NCBI GenBank assembly: GCA_038231815.1
Contig: JBBRKQ010000058.1
Span: 1-25,602 of the forward strand
DNA from: CAILKP01 sp038231815
Lineage (GTDB): Bacteria; Planctomycetota; Phycisphaerae; Phycisphaerales; UBA1924
Direction of reading: 5' to 3'
DNA length: 25,602 bases
Shown one piece after another: positions 1 through 8,050 of the stretch. Every line of letters starts with the position of its first letter. Positions within the stretch are counted from its first letter, which is position 1. Below the pieces are notes generated by a model. That model saw only the letters and a program-made list of their open reading frames with translations. It searched no databases and was not told the DNA's origin. The position numbers were made by a program, and so were the translations under genes.

Positions 1-247
1 TAAGTTCTCGGGTGATCCGCGACCGGCCTCCCCGTGCACTCAACGCGGCACACTGGTTATAGGTCCGCACCGGGCCGTTACATTCTTCCCCCGCTCGCCA
101 AATCGTCACACCTTGGCAGGCTCCGATCTAAAACGGCTTGACACCCAATGCCCCGCGGACCGATCAATTCGCGGTCAGCGGTTCAAGTAGTTCCGCGCCA
201 ACCCAGCACCGGCTGTTTCCGCCGCCGCAATACCGAAGGGAAAATTC

Positions 248-739
248 ATGAGCATCAAAACCGTCAGCACCGAGAGCTTTCACGCCCTTGACCGTGAAAT
301 GCAGCAGCGCTTCACCGAACTCGCCTCCATCTTCGACTTCGCAGAGGCCGAGCGTCGCGCTATCGACTCGCTCAACAACGTGTACAACCTCGCCGAGAAG
401 GCCAAGAACCTCCTCGATGAAGACTTTGACTTCGAACCAAAGAACGCCGTGCTGGACGCCAAGGAATTTGCCACCCAGCAGAAAAACTACGAGCAGCTCT
501 TCGCCCGCTACCTCACTCTCGAAGCTGAGGTGCTGCTCTTTCTAAAGTCCGCCGGCTTCCACGATGGCGAGCAGGCCATCGCGCACAACACCAAGAACTG
601 CGCCCTGCCCGCCACCAGCATCAATCGCCTGGCCGAAACGCTCGACTACTGCCGCACAGATAACACAGCCAACCCCATTGGCTACAACACCGACGGCAGC
701 ACCCCCGATGGTGACAGCGATGAATCCGGCAACGACTAA
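248..739 (+). CDS. Acidic helical protein of unknown function upstream of pyp
   Basis: I do not recognise this 163-aa protein. It has no signal peptide and no membrane segment. Residues 1-105 are predicted by eye to be long amphipathic helices with heptad-like spacing, rich in Glu, Leu and Ala, so coiled coil or helical bundle is likely. Residues 106-135 hold two cysteines, and the last 25 residues are a disordered acidic tail rich in Asp, Gly, Ser and Asn. The start is set by GAAGGGA at 235-241, seven bases before the ATG. A perfect TTGACA lies at 138-143, but the matching -10 (around 162-167) is poor. The gene sits 159 bp upstream of pyp in the same direction, so co-transcription is plausible. 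I recall that a PYP-binding protein has been described in Halorhodospira with its gene close to pyp, but I cannot compare sequences here. A role as PYP partner is inference. Confidence 0.75.
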   Translation: MSIKTVSTESFHALDREMQQRFTELASIFDFAEAERRAIDSLNNVYNLAEKAKNLLDEDFDFEPKNAVLDAKEFATQQKNYEQLFARYLTLEAEVLLFLKSAGFHDGEQAIAHNTKNCALPATSINRLAETLDYCRTDNTANPIGYNTDGSTPDGDSDESGND

Positions 740-884
740 TTACTGCCGGTCACCATCGCGCTGACACGCAGCACTTGAGACTCTGATTCCCGAATTCAAA
801 GCTCAAACTCCCGCTCTCAGCTTTCGCAACCAACATCCCCTTTCACACGCACACGAGCCGCCGCCCAAAGCGATCGGCACATTT

Positions 885-890
885 AAAGGA
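885..890 (+). promoter_or_regulatory. Ribosome binding site of pyp
   Basis: AAAGGA lies eight bases before the ATG at 899. It supports that ATG rather than the in-frame ATG four codons later, although the later one lines up with the first residue of Halorhodospira PYP. Confidence 0.6.
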
Positions 891-898
891 ATCAACCT

Positions 899-1288
899 AT
901 GCCAGCCGCAATGCAAGTCGTTAAGTTCGCAGACAAAGACCTCGACAACGTCATGAATAAAATGAACTCCGAGCAGCTCGACAAGCTGGCCTTCGGGGCC
1001 GTGCAGATCGACAAGGACGGCAAGATCATTCAGTACAACAACGCCGAGGGCGCCATCACCGGCCGCGATCCCAAGGCCGTGATCGGCAAAAACTTCTTCA
1101 ATGAAGTCGCCCCTTGCACCAAGAGTCCGATGTTCTACGGCAAGTTCATCGAGGGCACCCGCTCGGGAGATCTCAATACCCAGTTTGAGTACCTCTTCAA
1201 CTACAACATGAAACCCACCCAGGTGAAGGTCCACATGAAAAAGGCCGTCGTCGGCGAGACGTACTGGATCTTCATCAAGCGAGTCTGA
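899..1288 (+). CDS. pyp: Photoactive yellow protein (PYP), blue-light receptor
   Basis: This 129-aa protein is a PAS-fold blue-light photoreceptor that carries p-coumaric acid as a thioester on a cysteine. Light isomerises the chromophore, starts a photocycle and partly unfolds the N-terminal cap. Against the 125-aa Halorhodospira halophila PYP (recalled sequence) it aligns over its whole length without an internal gap, with about 82 of 125 residues identical and four extra N-terminal residues. All pocket residues are present: Tyr46 (Tyr42 in H. halophila), Glu50 (Glu46), Thr54 (Thr50), Arg56 (Arg52), Cys73 (Cys69, in APCTKSP) and Met104 (Met100). The C-terminus KVHMKKA...YWIFIKRV is nearly identical. 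There is no fused output domain, so signalling must go through a partner. The neighbouring ligase gene supports a loaded, working receptor. The close match to a gammaproteobacterial sequence in a planctomycete-like setting suggests lateral transfer, which is inference. Confidence 0.97.
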   Translation: MPAAMQVVKFADKDLDNVMNKMNSEQLDKLAFGAVQIDKDGKIIQYNNAEGAITGRDPKAVIGKNFFNEVAPCTKSPMFYGKFIEGTRSGDLNTQFEYLFNYNMKPTQVKVHMKKAVVGETYWIFIKRV

Positions 1289-1293
1289 CCCCC

Positions 1294-1315
1294 GCGCTGC
1301 CTTTGAAGGCAGCGC
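1294..1315 (+). other. Small perfect hairpin just after pyp
   Basis: An inverted repeat, GCGCTGCCTT then AAGGCAGCGC, begins six bases after the pyp stop codon. No T run follows, so it is not a terminator by itself. It could protect the pyp transcript end or pause RNA polymerase ahead of the stronger hairpin at 1335. Confidence 0.5.
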
Positions 1316-1334
1316 CCGCAGCACTACCCAACCA

Positions 1335-1376
1335 ACGACCCGCGGCACCCTTTCTGCCGCGGGTCGTTTGCTGTTT
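1335..1376 (+). terminator. Intrinsic terminator between pyp and the ligase gene
   Basis: A 13-bp perfect GC-rich stem (1335-1347 with 1355-1367) has a 7-base loop and is followed by TTTGCTGTTTTT. This is a textbook rho-independent terminator. It should end most pyp transcripts before the ligase gene, giving much more receptor than ligase. Confidence 0.85.
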
Positions 1377-1435
1377 TTGGCCAACCGCAAGTACCGGTCA
1401 TCTCCTCACGTCCGATTGCCGAAGTTAGACCAAAC

Positions 1436-2683
1436 ATGCTCGATCGTTCCGCGATATTCCGCCTGCTCATCTCCCTGATCTCCGATGAGCTCGCACTCAT
1501 CGGTAAGCCGCTCCCAAGCCCGTTGGCACCGACAGAAGCCACATCCATCGGCGCCCCCCCTGCCGCCGCCCCGCCCGGCACACCGCATATCACTGTCGAT
1601 TCCATAGACCTGCTCGCGCTGGCCACACGCATCTCCAGCTTCTTTCACATCTTTGAGTCCGGCATTGATGATGCCCTCCTCATGCACCGCACACTCGGAG
1701 ATTGGATCGACCTCGTCATCCAATCGCAGGCAGATGCCGATTCAACCGGCAATCTCTCCTTCCGCACCTCAGGCAGCACCGGTCAGCCCAAGCTCATCAC
1801 CCACACCCAGCACAACCTTCTGGCCGAGGCACACAGTCTCCAAGTGCTGCTGGCTGGCCTTGAGCTTTCCTCCCCACCACTGCGGATCGTCAGCGTTGTG
1901 CCCCCCCACCACCTCTACGGCTTCATGTGGACGGTCGCACTACCCCATCAAAGCGGCCTGCCAGTGCTCGCCGCATCGCCGTCAAGCATGTCGTTGGCAA
2001 AAACTCTCAAACCCGGTGACATTCTTGTAGCCCATCCAACCTGGTACGCAACTGTCGGCAGCCTGCTTCCATCACTCCATGGCATCGTCGCCGTAAGCTC
2101 CGCTGGCCCCCTGCCCGAAACAACCGCCCAAGCTCTGCTGTCAAAACATGCCGCGGCAGTGATTGACGTCTACGGCTCGACAGAAACCGGTGGCATCGCC
2201 GCCCGTTGCTTTCCAAGTCAGCACCATGAGCTGCTGCACCACTGGCAGCAAGGCGCCAATCACCAGTCTCTTGCACGCTCGCCCTCCTCAGCAGATTGCA
2301 ACCAATTACAACTCCCCGACCGCATCACCTGGCACACCCAGCGGGCGTTTACCATCGGCCCTCGGCTCGATGGCGCTCTAAAGATCGCCGGTACCAACGT
2401 CTTCCCCGCGCACATCGCCGAGGTGCTCAGTTCACATCCCAAAGTTCACCAATGCTGCGTCCGCATCGGCACACCATCTCACCCCGCAGAAACACTTCGG
2501 CTCAAAGCCTTCATCGTTCCGGCAGATGCCAGCGTTCTCGCCGCAAAGTCCGCCCTTGACCAACTGCGGGATGAACTCGAGTTGTTCGCAAACAAAAACC
2601 TCAGCACACCGCAGCGCCCGGCCCGGATTGATTTTGGCGAATCGCTGCCCACCACATCAATGGGCAAGTCCGCTGACTGGTGA
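1436..2683 (+). CDS. pcl: 4-coumarate:CoA ligase of the PYP-activation type
   Basis: This 415-aa adenylate-forming enzyme joins p-coumarate to CoA using ATP; the thioester then charges the PYP cysteine. Adenylation motifs are visible in order: the phosphate-binding loop RTSGSTGQPK (110-119), the aromatic substrate-pocket stretch PPHHLYGFM (156-164), VYGSTETGG (245-253), a hinge region DGALKIAGTNVFP (312-324), and the catalytic C-terminal lysine (Lys411) in TTSMGKSADW. At 415 aa it is far shorter than plant or general 4CL enzymes (about 540), as is typical of the ligase subfamily found beside pyp genes. The protein ends four residues after the catalytic lysine. The ATG at 1436 has only a weak upstream GAAG. 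It lies 147 bp after pyp, behind a terminator, so it probably has its own promoter or lives on read-through. Its 3' end is 23 bp from the convergent lipoprotein gene. Confidence 0.93.
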   Translation: MLDRSAIFRLLISLISDELALIGKPLPSPLAPTEATSIGAPPAAAPPGTPHITVDSIDLLALATRISSFFHIFESGIDDALLMHRTLGDWIDLVIQSQADADSTGNLSFRTSGSTGQPKLITHTQHNLLAEAHSLQVLLAGLELSSPPLRIVSVVPPHHLYGFMWTVALPHQSGLPVLAASPSSMSLAKTLKPGDILVAHPTWYATVGSLLPSLHGIVAVSSAGPLPETTAQALLSKHAAAVIDVYGSTETGGIAARCFPSQHHELLHHWQQGANHQSLARSPSSADCNQLQLPDRITWHTQRAFTIGPRLDGALKIAGTNVFPAHIAEVLSSHPKVHQCCVRIGTPSHPAETLRLKAFIVPADASVLAAKSALDQLRDELELFANKNLSTPQRPARIDFGESLPTTSMGKSADW

Positions 2684-2706
2684 TATCCGGCAGCCACAGA
2701 CTCCAT

Positions 2707-3693
2707 TCACTTCAGCCGAAGCTTCGCCCACACCGCAAAGTGGTCGCTCGGGAACCGTCCTCCATCATTAAAATGGTCGATGCCCGCACCCGCTGTCTCG
2801 ATGACCTTGTCAGTAAAAACAAAGTCAATCCGCGGGCCATCAGTCTTGCCGGCAAAGTCATGAAACGTCCCATCCAGGCCCGGCCCCGGCAAACTTCCCG
2901 CGACAACCAGCGTGTCAACCAACCTGGGCGACGCCGGTGATGCCGCCATCTGCGGCGTGCGATCCCCCGCGGAAACCGCTGCCTCAGCCTCACCACGCAT
3001 GTACCGTATCGCCGGCGACTGCGGGCCCGCATTAAAATCTCCCGTCACAATCACCGGCACGCCAAGCTGCCGCGAATCCAACATCGCCCGGGCCAGCAGT
3101 TCAACCGACCGATTCCGACTCGGCTCGCTCTGGTGGTCAAGGTGCACATTAAAAACCTTGAACCGCCGCCCGCTGCGAGGCTCAACAAACCCGGCAAACG
3201 TACAGATTCTCGGAATCGTGTTGCCCCAGTTCTTAGACCCCGCCCGATCCGGAGTATTTGAAAACCAGAACGTCGTCCCCGACTCGGCGGCGAACTTGTC
3301 AGACTTATACAAAATTGCCGAGAACTCCCCCGCAAGTTTCCCATCATCACGCCCAACCCCAACGCTGGCCATCCCCAGCTCTCGCATCAGATATTCAACC
3401 TGAAAATCCAGCGCCTCCTGCACGCACAGAAAATCCGGATCCAGTTTCTTCACGCCCGCAACCAACATCTCCCGCCGCTTCTCCCAAGCGTTAGAACCAT
3501 CATCCGCAGTCCCGTAGCGAACGTTGTATGACGCCACGCTCAAATCCGTGGCCCCCGGCGGCACCAGCAGCTCCAACAGCCCAGGGCGTTTGGTCACGCC
3601 CTCACACCCAGAAGCAAACACCGCCGCCAGCGCCAGTGCAACCAGTGCAGCAACCAAAAACAATGGAGCCATCCAAAATGCAGTGCGATTCAT
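2707..3693 (-). CDS. Exported endonuclease/exonuclease/phosphatase-family lipoprotein
   Basis: This 328-aa protein belongs to the Mg-dependent endonuclease/exonuclease/phosphatase fold. Family hallmarks appear in order: Asn57 in ASYNVRYG, Glu93 in CVQEA, His184 in NVHLDHQ, Asp219 and Asn221 in TGDFNAGP, Asp290 in RIDFVF, and Asp317-His318 in PSDHFAV. All catalytic positions are intact, so it should be an active phosphodiesterase or phosphatase. The N-terminus is a hydrophobic stretch ending in ASGC (Cys30), a plausible lipobox, so it is probably tethered outside the cytoplasmic membrane. Substrate cannot be told from sequence; nucleic acid, phospholipid or inositol phosphate are all possible. 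No clear Shine-Dalgarno precedes the ATG. It is 152 bp downstream of the DUF1080 gene on the same strand and may share its transcript. Confidence 0.88.
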   Translation of the reverse strand: MNRTAFWMAPLFLVAALVALALAAVFASGCEGVTKRPGLLELLVPPGATDLSVASYNVRYGTADDGSNAWEKRREMLVAGVKKLDPDFLCVQEALDFQVEYLMRELGMASVGVGRDDGKLAGEFSAILYKSDKFAAESGTTFWFSNTPDRAGSKNWGNTIPRICTFAGFVEPRSGRRFKVFNVHLDHQSEPSRNRSVELLARAMLDSRQLGVPVIVTGDFNAGPQSPAIRYMRGEAEAAVSAGDRTPQMAASPASPRLVDTLVVAGSLPGPGLDGTFHDFAGKTDGPRIDFVFTDKVIETAGAGIDHFNDGGRFPSDHFAVWAKLRLK

Positions 3694-3845
3694 GGCCGAG
3701 GGTAGAGCAGGACCAAGCGCCGCACCGCCGCCAGCTCAGCGTTTGAGCACCAAATTGTGCGCACAAACATCTGTAAGTCCATACCCCTCTCCGTCGGCCT
3801 GCATCGCCTCTGGTACAGGAGCGGCCTAGCAACCACTCCGCCGCT

Positions 3846-5252
3846 TCAATCCAGTAGCACAAGCCGAATGTTACGGAAGTGAATCTCCGCACCTTCGGAC
3901 TGGAAGCAAATCTTCCCCGGCACGATTTCAACATCCGTCGCCCGATTCACCTCGACGCCGTTTACTTTCAGGACAATCGTCCCCTTATCCGCGATGATCT
4001 CGTACTCATTCCACTCACCAATGGGCCGCTCGACAGCGCCCGCCGCCGGGTCGCACTTCGCGTTGCGACCGCTCAGCCGCGACTTCTCAGTTGTCATCTT
4101 CACTTCATCAATGTTCCAAAAATCACCAGCAGATCCCGACTGCAACTGCGCCTCAACGCTCTTGGGCCACACCTTGTCCGCCCCAACCATGCGCAGCAGC
4201 ACACCGCTATTGCCCGGCCCCTTCTTCGGATCAAAGCGCCATTCCAACTTCAGCACATAGTTGGTGTAGTCCTTCTCGGTGCGAAAGTACCCTACCGGGT
4301 TGCCCTTGCAGATCAGCACTCCATCATTCACCGACCACACATCCTCCGCCTTCCCGCCACCCGTCAGCGTCGTCTGAAACCCCGTCATGTCTTTACCATT
4401 GAAAAGTTTTACCGCGCCAGCATCCGCCCCCGCCGCCAGATCTCTAACTTTGATATCCTTAAAAGCAATCTCCGTATCGCCATGATCCTGCAGCGCCAAA
4501 TGGCCTGTCGGAAGGACTCCAAACCCCTTCATGTCTTTAAACTTACTGCCAGCAATCTTGGCGGCCCACTCCGCCGTGGGCTTGCCCGCATCATCAAAAA
4601 TCTTCGCCTCCACAACCTTCTTGCCATTGAGCCAGTGCTGGACCACACCGTTCCGCAGATAAATCCGAGCGTGATTCCATTGCCCCGCCGGGTTCAACAA
4701 CTTTCCTTCAGCCGGGTTGTACAAGTCGTACAACGCCGCACACGCATGCTGGTCGGTTGCCTTCGCCGGATACGTACCATCTTCGAGCAGTTGATACTCC
4801 GGCCCTGTCTCGTACGTCGCCCCATCAGTCTCGGCCACGCGGTACATCACACCCGAGTTTGCCTTCTCGCCCAGCTTAAAGCTCCACATCATCTCCACAT
4901 CGCCAAACTTGGCGTCGGTAATCAAGTCCCCCCCGCCGCCTCCTTTGGAGATAGAAAGTACACCACCCTCCGCCCTCCATCCCTTACTCGGAAACTTGGG
5001 CATCTTGTACCCACGCCAAAGCGTGGTGGCATCCGCGCCTGAATACAACTTCCAGCCCGCCGCTCGCTCCGCATCCGACAGCGCCATCTGCGGAGCGCCC
5101 GCATCACTCGCCACCGCATCGGGCGGCTTAATACCCACAACATTCGCATCAACACCACCCGCGCCATTTCCAGCAACCAAACTTCCAGCAAGCAAACTCC
5201 CAGCAAGCACAGTCAAAACAGATGCAGCGTTCAAGGTCGCGACGTTCGTCAT
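3846..5252 (-). CDS. Secreted protein with two DUF1080 (3-keto-disaccharide hydrolase-like) domains
   Basis: This 468-aa protein has an N-terminal signal sequence (hydrophobic to about residue 28) and two copies of the DUF1080 concanavalin-like sandwich, roughly at 62-270 and 280-468. Each copy shows the family pattern: a WxxxxGxL strand (WRAEGGVLS, WSVNDGVLI), the NSGV motif (NSGVMYR near 132, NSGVLLR near 348), a later WN-x-x-I/Y strand (QWNHARIY, EWNEYEII) and an NG strand (LNGKKV, VNGVEV). DUF1080 proteins are greatly expanded in planctomycetes and allied groups, and characterised members hydrolyse 3-keto-glycosides. Activity here is inferred from family only. GGAG sits seven bases before the ATG. 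No 3-keto-forming dehydrogenase lies nearby. The duplicated architecture suggests tandem domain duplication or a catalytic plus binding pair. Confidence 0.92.
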   Translation of the reverse strand: MTNVATLNAASVLTVLAGSLLAGSLVAGNGAGGVDANVVGIKPPDAVASDAGAPQMALSDAERAAGWKLYSGADATTLWRGYKMPKFPSKGWRAEGGVLSISKGGGGGDLITDAKFGDVEMMWSFKLGEKANSGVMYRVAETDGATYETGPEYQLLEDGTYPAKATDQHACAALYDLYNPAEGKLLNPAGQWNHARIYLRNGVVQHWLNGKKVVEAKIFDDAGKPTAEWAAKIAGSKFKDMKGFGVLPTGHLALQDHGDTEIAFKDIKVRDLAAGADAGAVKLFNGKDMTGFQTTLTGGGKAEDVWSVNDGVLICKGNPVGYFRTEKDYTNYVLKLEWRFDPKKGPGNSGVLLRMVGADKVWPKSVEAQLQSGSAGDFWNIDEVKMTTEKSRLSGRNAKCDPAAGAVERPIGEWNEYEIIADKGTIVLKVNGVEVNRATDVEIVPGKICFQSEGAEIHFRNIRLVLLD

Positions 5253-5349
5253 CGGTAAGCTCCGGTGTGAGTTGGCTCAGCAAAGCACAGTCGCACGAGC
5301 GTGCGATCGTCACAGAGTGTACCGTGCCCGCCCCCACCATGAACGCTGA

Positions 5350-6078
5350 TTACCCGCTAGGCTTAAAGAAAAACGCCGTGTCATCAATGCCGTTGGTCGT
5401 CCAAAGCTGCCGCCAGTTGCCCACAACTGCCCAAAATTCCTCCCACTTGGCCGTCACCGGCCGGCCGCCAACACCAACAGCAAACGGTGCCCTCGTCTGG
5501 TGCGGCAAGTAGCGGTGCACATTATCAACAGCAATCACGCCACTAGGCTTAACTACCCGCAGCGCCCAAATTGCGCAGGCATCACGGTACAGGCCGTCCA
5601 CAAGCGCCATATCCACCGCAGTGCCAGCAAGCCCAGCATCCGCCGCCACAACATACGCAGCCTCTTCCTGCATCGGGTTCATAAAACGAACATTGCCCGC
5701 TCCGGCTCTCGCAAGTCGCTGCGTCACTTCGTCGTACCACTGCTTGTGATGCTCAACGCTCACAACCCGACCGGCCGCACCCACCTTCTTGGCAAAGTAC
5801 AACGTCGACCGGCCCGACCCAAACTCAGCAATCACATCTCCAGGCTTGATCCAAGTTTCAAGGAACGAAACCGCACTCGCCGTCAGCCACGGTGCCGCCG
5901 GATTCTGTCGCTGCCACATCGCCAGCTTCAGCCGATTCTTGATGTACCGCGGCGTCCAATGCGCTGCCGGGCGGGGCAGCCAAAGCCTGCCAGGCTTAGG
6001 GCCAGAAATCTTCGCTGCCGCCGCGGCCGCTGTGGCCTCCGCATCGTTCTGGAATCCAGATGAACTGCTGTTGGCCAT
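5350..6078 (-). CDS. SAM-dependent methyltransferase-like protein
   Basis: This 242-aa cytoplasmic protein has a class I Rossmann methyltransferase core. After an Ala/Ser-rich N-terminus (1-40) comes motif I EFGSGRSTLYFA (85-96), the acidic end of strand 2 in VVSVEHHKQW (105-114, Glu109 likely binding the SAM ribose), an AVDMALVDGLYRD strand (154-166) and VIAVDNVHR (181-189). The sequence EFGSGRST resembles the FkbM/CmcI-like methyltransferases that act on sugars or small molecules. The ATG at 6078 is preferred over the in-frame TTG at 6084, because AGGAGTT (6087-6093) is eight bases from the ATG but too close to the TTG. It is divergent from the polysaccharide flippase gene, so a role in surface polysaccharide modification is possible but unproven. 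Confidence 0.8.
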   Translation of the reverse strand: MANSSSSGFQNDAEATAAAAAAKISGPKPGRLWLPRPAAHWTPRYIKNRLKLAMWQRQNPAAPWLTASAVSFLETWIKPGDVIAEFGSGRSTLYFAKKVGAAGRVVSVEHHKQWYDEVTQRLARAGAGNVRFMNPMQEEAAYVVAADAGLAGTAVDMALVDGLYRDACAIWALRVVKPSGVIAVDNVHRYLPHQTRAPFAVGVGGRPVTAKWEEFWAVVGNWRQLWTTNGIDDTAFFFKPSG

Positions 6079-6346
6079 AATCAATCAACTCCTAGGCTCG
6101 GCGGCGGACACGCCCGATGAAATCGCACGCCCCTACACCAAATTCTCGTCAACCTTCTCAGAGAGGGTATCGACCAGAACCGCCAGCAGCGACGGCCTCA
6201 ACCCACCGACTTCAGGGTAAAGCCCGATCACCCCCCAAAGCAGCACAGCCCCGCCCGCTCCTGACCGATAATCAGCCTACAACCCCGCCTCCGCCTCCAA
6301 ACTCGGGCCGCCCCAAGCCCCGCCAGTTGCTCCCCGATTCCGCGCG

Positions 6347-8047
6347 ATGCCCCCAGATCAGAACCAACCTGAATCACCCCCTGCCACACCACCAATCGGT
6401 GGAGAGTCCGACACAAATGCCAATGCCCCGGTTGAGGCACTCGGAAAAACCGCCGGCCATGGCATGGTCTGGCTCCTGCTAAGCAACGGCCTAACCAAGG
6501 GTCAGGTCATCATCGCCCAGCTAGTGCTCGGGCTGATCCTGACCAAGCACGACTTCGGAATCTACTTCATCGTGATGTCCATCGCGATGTACATCCAAAC
6601 GTTTCGCGACGGCGGCGTACGCGACTATCTCACACAGCGTATCAACACCTATTTCAAGGACCTTGGCCCATGCTTCTGGCTGTCGGTGGTCGTCAACTGC
6701 GTCGTCGGTGTGTTGCTGGGCTTGGCAGGTGAACTTGTCGGCTACATCTACGCTCAAACAAAGGACAGTGGCGTTGCCTCCGCCAGTGAAATTTCAACGC
6801 TGGTGTGGATCATGGCCGCATCGCTACCGCTAGGCTCCGCCGCACCAGTCCTCATCCCGCGCCTGCGAATGACCATGCAGTTTCGGTCGCTGGCAACGTG
6901 GACGGTGCTTTCCGGCGCGGTCCGCTACCTCGGGCAAATTGGCCTGGCATTCGCCGGGTTTGGCACCTACTCGCTCATCATTCCGTTCATCGCCGTCGCC
7001 ATCTTTGACTCAGCCTACCTGATTTACGCCACTCGCCTCTGGCCGTGGATGTACCCCATCGGCTTCAATCAGTGGGGCTTCATTCTAAAACGCAGCGGCT
7101 GGCTGATCATCGGCCAGTCGTTCGCCGGTATTCTAAACAGCGGCTACTTCCTGCTGGCCGGCCTGTTCGTGCCCGTTGAGGTCATCGGCGTGCTCGGCTT
7201 TGCCGTGCAGCTGCACATGCAGATCGAGACCTTAATTGGCCAATCGGTTGTGGGTGTCATGCAGCCAGTGCTCACGCGCCTGCGAGATGATCTCCCCCGC
7301 CAAGGCCAAGCCTGCCTGCGAATTGCCCGCGCCGCAACCCTTATCTCCGCACCGGCAACTCTGGGCATCGCCCTGCTCTACCCAGTCGCTGAGTCCATCG
7401 TGTTCGCTGGCAAATGGGCGGATGCCGCAATTCCGCTGGCAGTCCTCGCCATCGGCTACGTGGCGCGAAGTTCGTTTATCTCAATACCCAACCCTCTCCT
7501 GCTCGCACGCGATGCATTCAAAGAGTGGGCTCTCGCATGGGGCGTGAATTGCTTGGGCGTGCTCGTATTCGCCACCCTCGGCGCACTGGCAGCATCACGC
7601 GTTTCCTCAGGCATGGTTGCTGGCTCAATGCTCGGCCTTGATCAATGGCGAATCCTCATTCTGTCCCTCGCCGTTTCAGCATTCCTAGTCGTCGGATGCT
7701 GGATCACAACGGCCCAGGTCATGCGCACAATTGGTGTGCGTTATCAAGACACACTGCGGGCCTGCATCGGCATCCTGCCACTGGTTGCCGCAATCACCGC
7801 ACTCTGCGCCCTCTTTGACCATTTCATGCTCGTTCCACGCCTAGAAGCGTGGTTCCCACACTACGTCGTTATTGCCAAGCGCTCATTCGCAACTGCAGAT
7901 CTGATTCGTGCGCCAATTCTTGGGCTCACCTTTGCGATTTCCATCGCCGCAGGTCTGCGGCTGCTCGCCGCATCGCAAGTCGCTGATGCGCTCGGCGTCC
8001 TCCCCGGGCGGCTGTCCAAGCCGCTCCAGCGCCTCATGCTGCTCTAG
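6347..8047 (+). CDS. Polysaccharide flippase-like membrane protein (MOP superfamily)
   Basis: This 566-aa integral membrane protein fits the oligosaccharide/lipid-linked polysaccharide flippase group (Wzx/RfbX-like) of the MOP superfamily. After a Pro-rich cytoplasmic N-terminus (1-35) there are about 12-14 hydrophobic segments. The first begins at GMVWLLLSNGLTKG, followed by the family-typical pattern of a helix, FGIYFIVMS, then an RDGGVRDYLTQR loop near residues 87-98. Such proteins move undecaprenyl-linked sugar units across the inner membrane. No glycosyltransferases adjoin it in this window apart from the divergent methyltransferase-like gene, so its pathway is not visible. No Shine-Dalgarno is apparent at the ATG. 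The gene ends three bases before the convergent nfeD stop codon. Confidence 0.85.
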   Translation: MPPDQNQPESPPATPPIGGESDTNANAPVEALGKTAGHGMVWLLLSNGLTKGQVIIAQLVLGLILTKHDFGIYFIVMSIAMYIQTFRDGGVRDYLTQRINTYFKDLGPCFWLSVVVNCVVGVLLGLAGELVGYIYAQTKDSGVASASEISTLVWIMAASLPLGSAAPVLIPRLRMTMQFRSLATWTVLSGAVRYLGQIGLAFAGFGTYSLIIPFIAVAIFDSAYLIYATRLWPWMYPIGFNQWGFILKRSGWLIIGQSFAGILNSGYFLLAGLFVPVEVIGVLGFAVQLHMQIETLIGQSVVGVMQPVLTRLRDDLPRQGQACLRIARAATLISAPATLGIALLYPVAESIVFAGKWADAAIPLAVLAIGYVARSSFISIPNPLLLARDAFKEWALAWGVNCLGVLVFATLGALAASRVSSGMVAGSMLGLDQWRILILSLAVSAFLVVGCWITTAQVMRTIGVRYQDTLRACIGILPLVAAITALCALFDHFMLVPRLEAWFPHYVVIAKRSFATADLIRAPILGLTFAISIAAGLRLLAASQVADALGVLPGRLSKPLQRLMLL

Positions 8048-8050
8048 CAG

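Noticed and set aside
803..1390. 195-aa minus-strand open frame over pyp
   Set aside because: It is the antisense shadow of the strongly conserved PYP gene and has no family resemblance.
3879..5042. 387-aa plus-strand open frame over the DUF1080 gene
   Set aside because: Arg/His/Leu-rich antisense of a clear coding gene; no motif.
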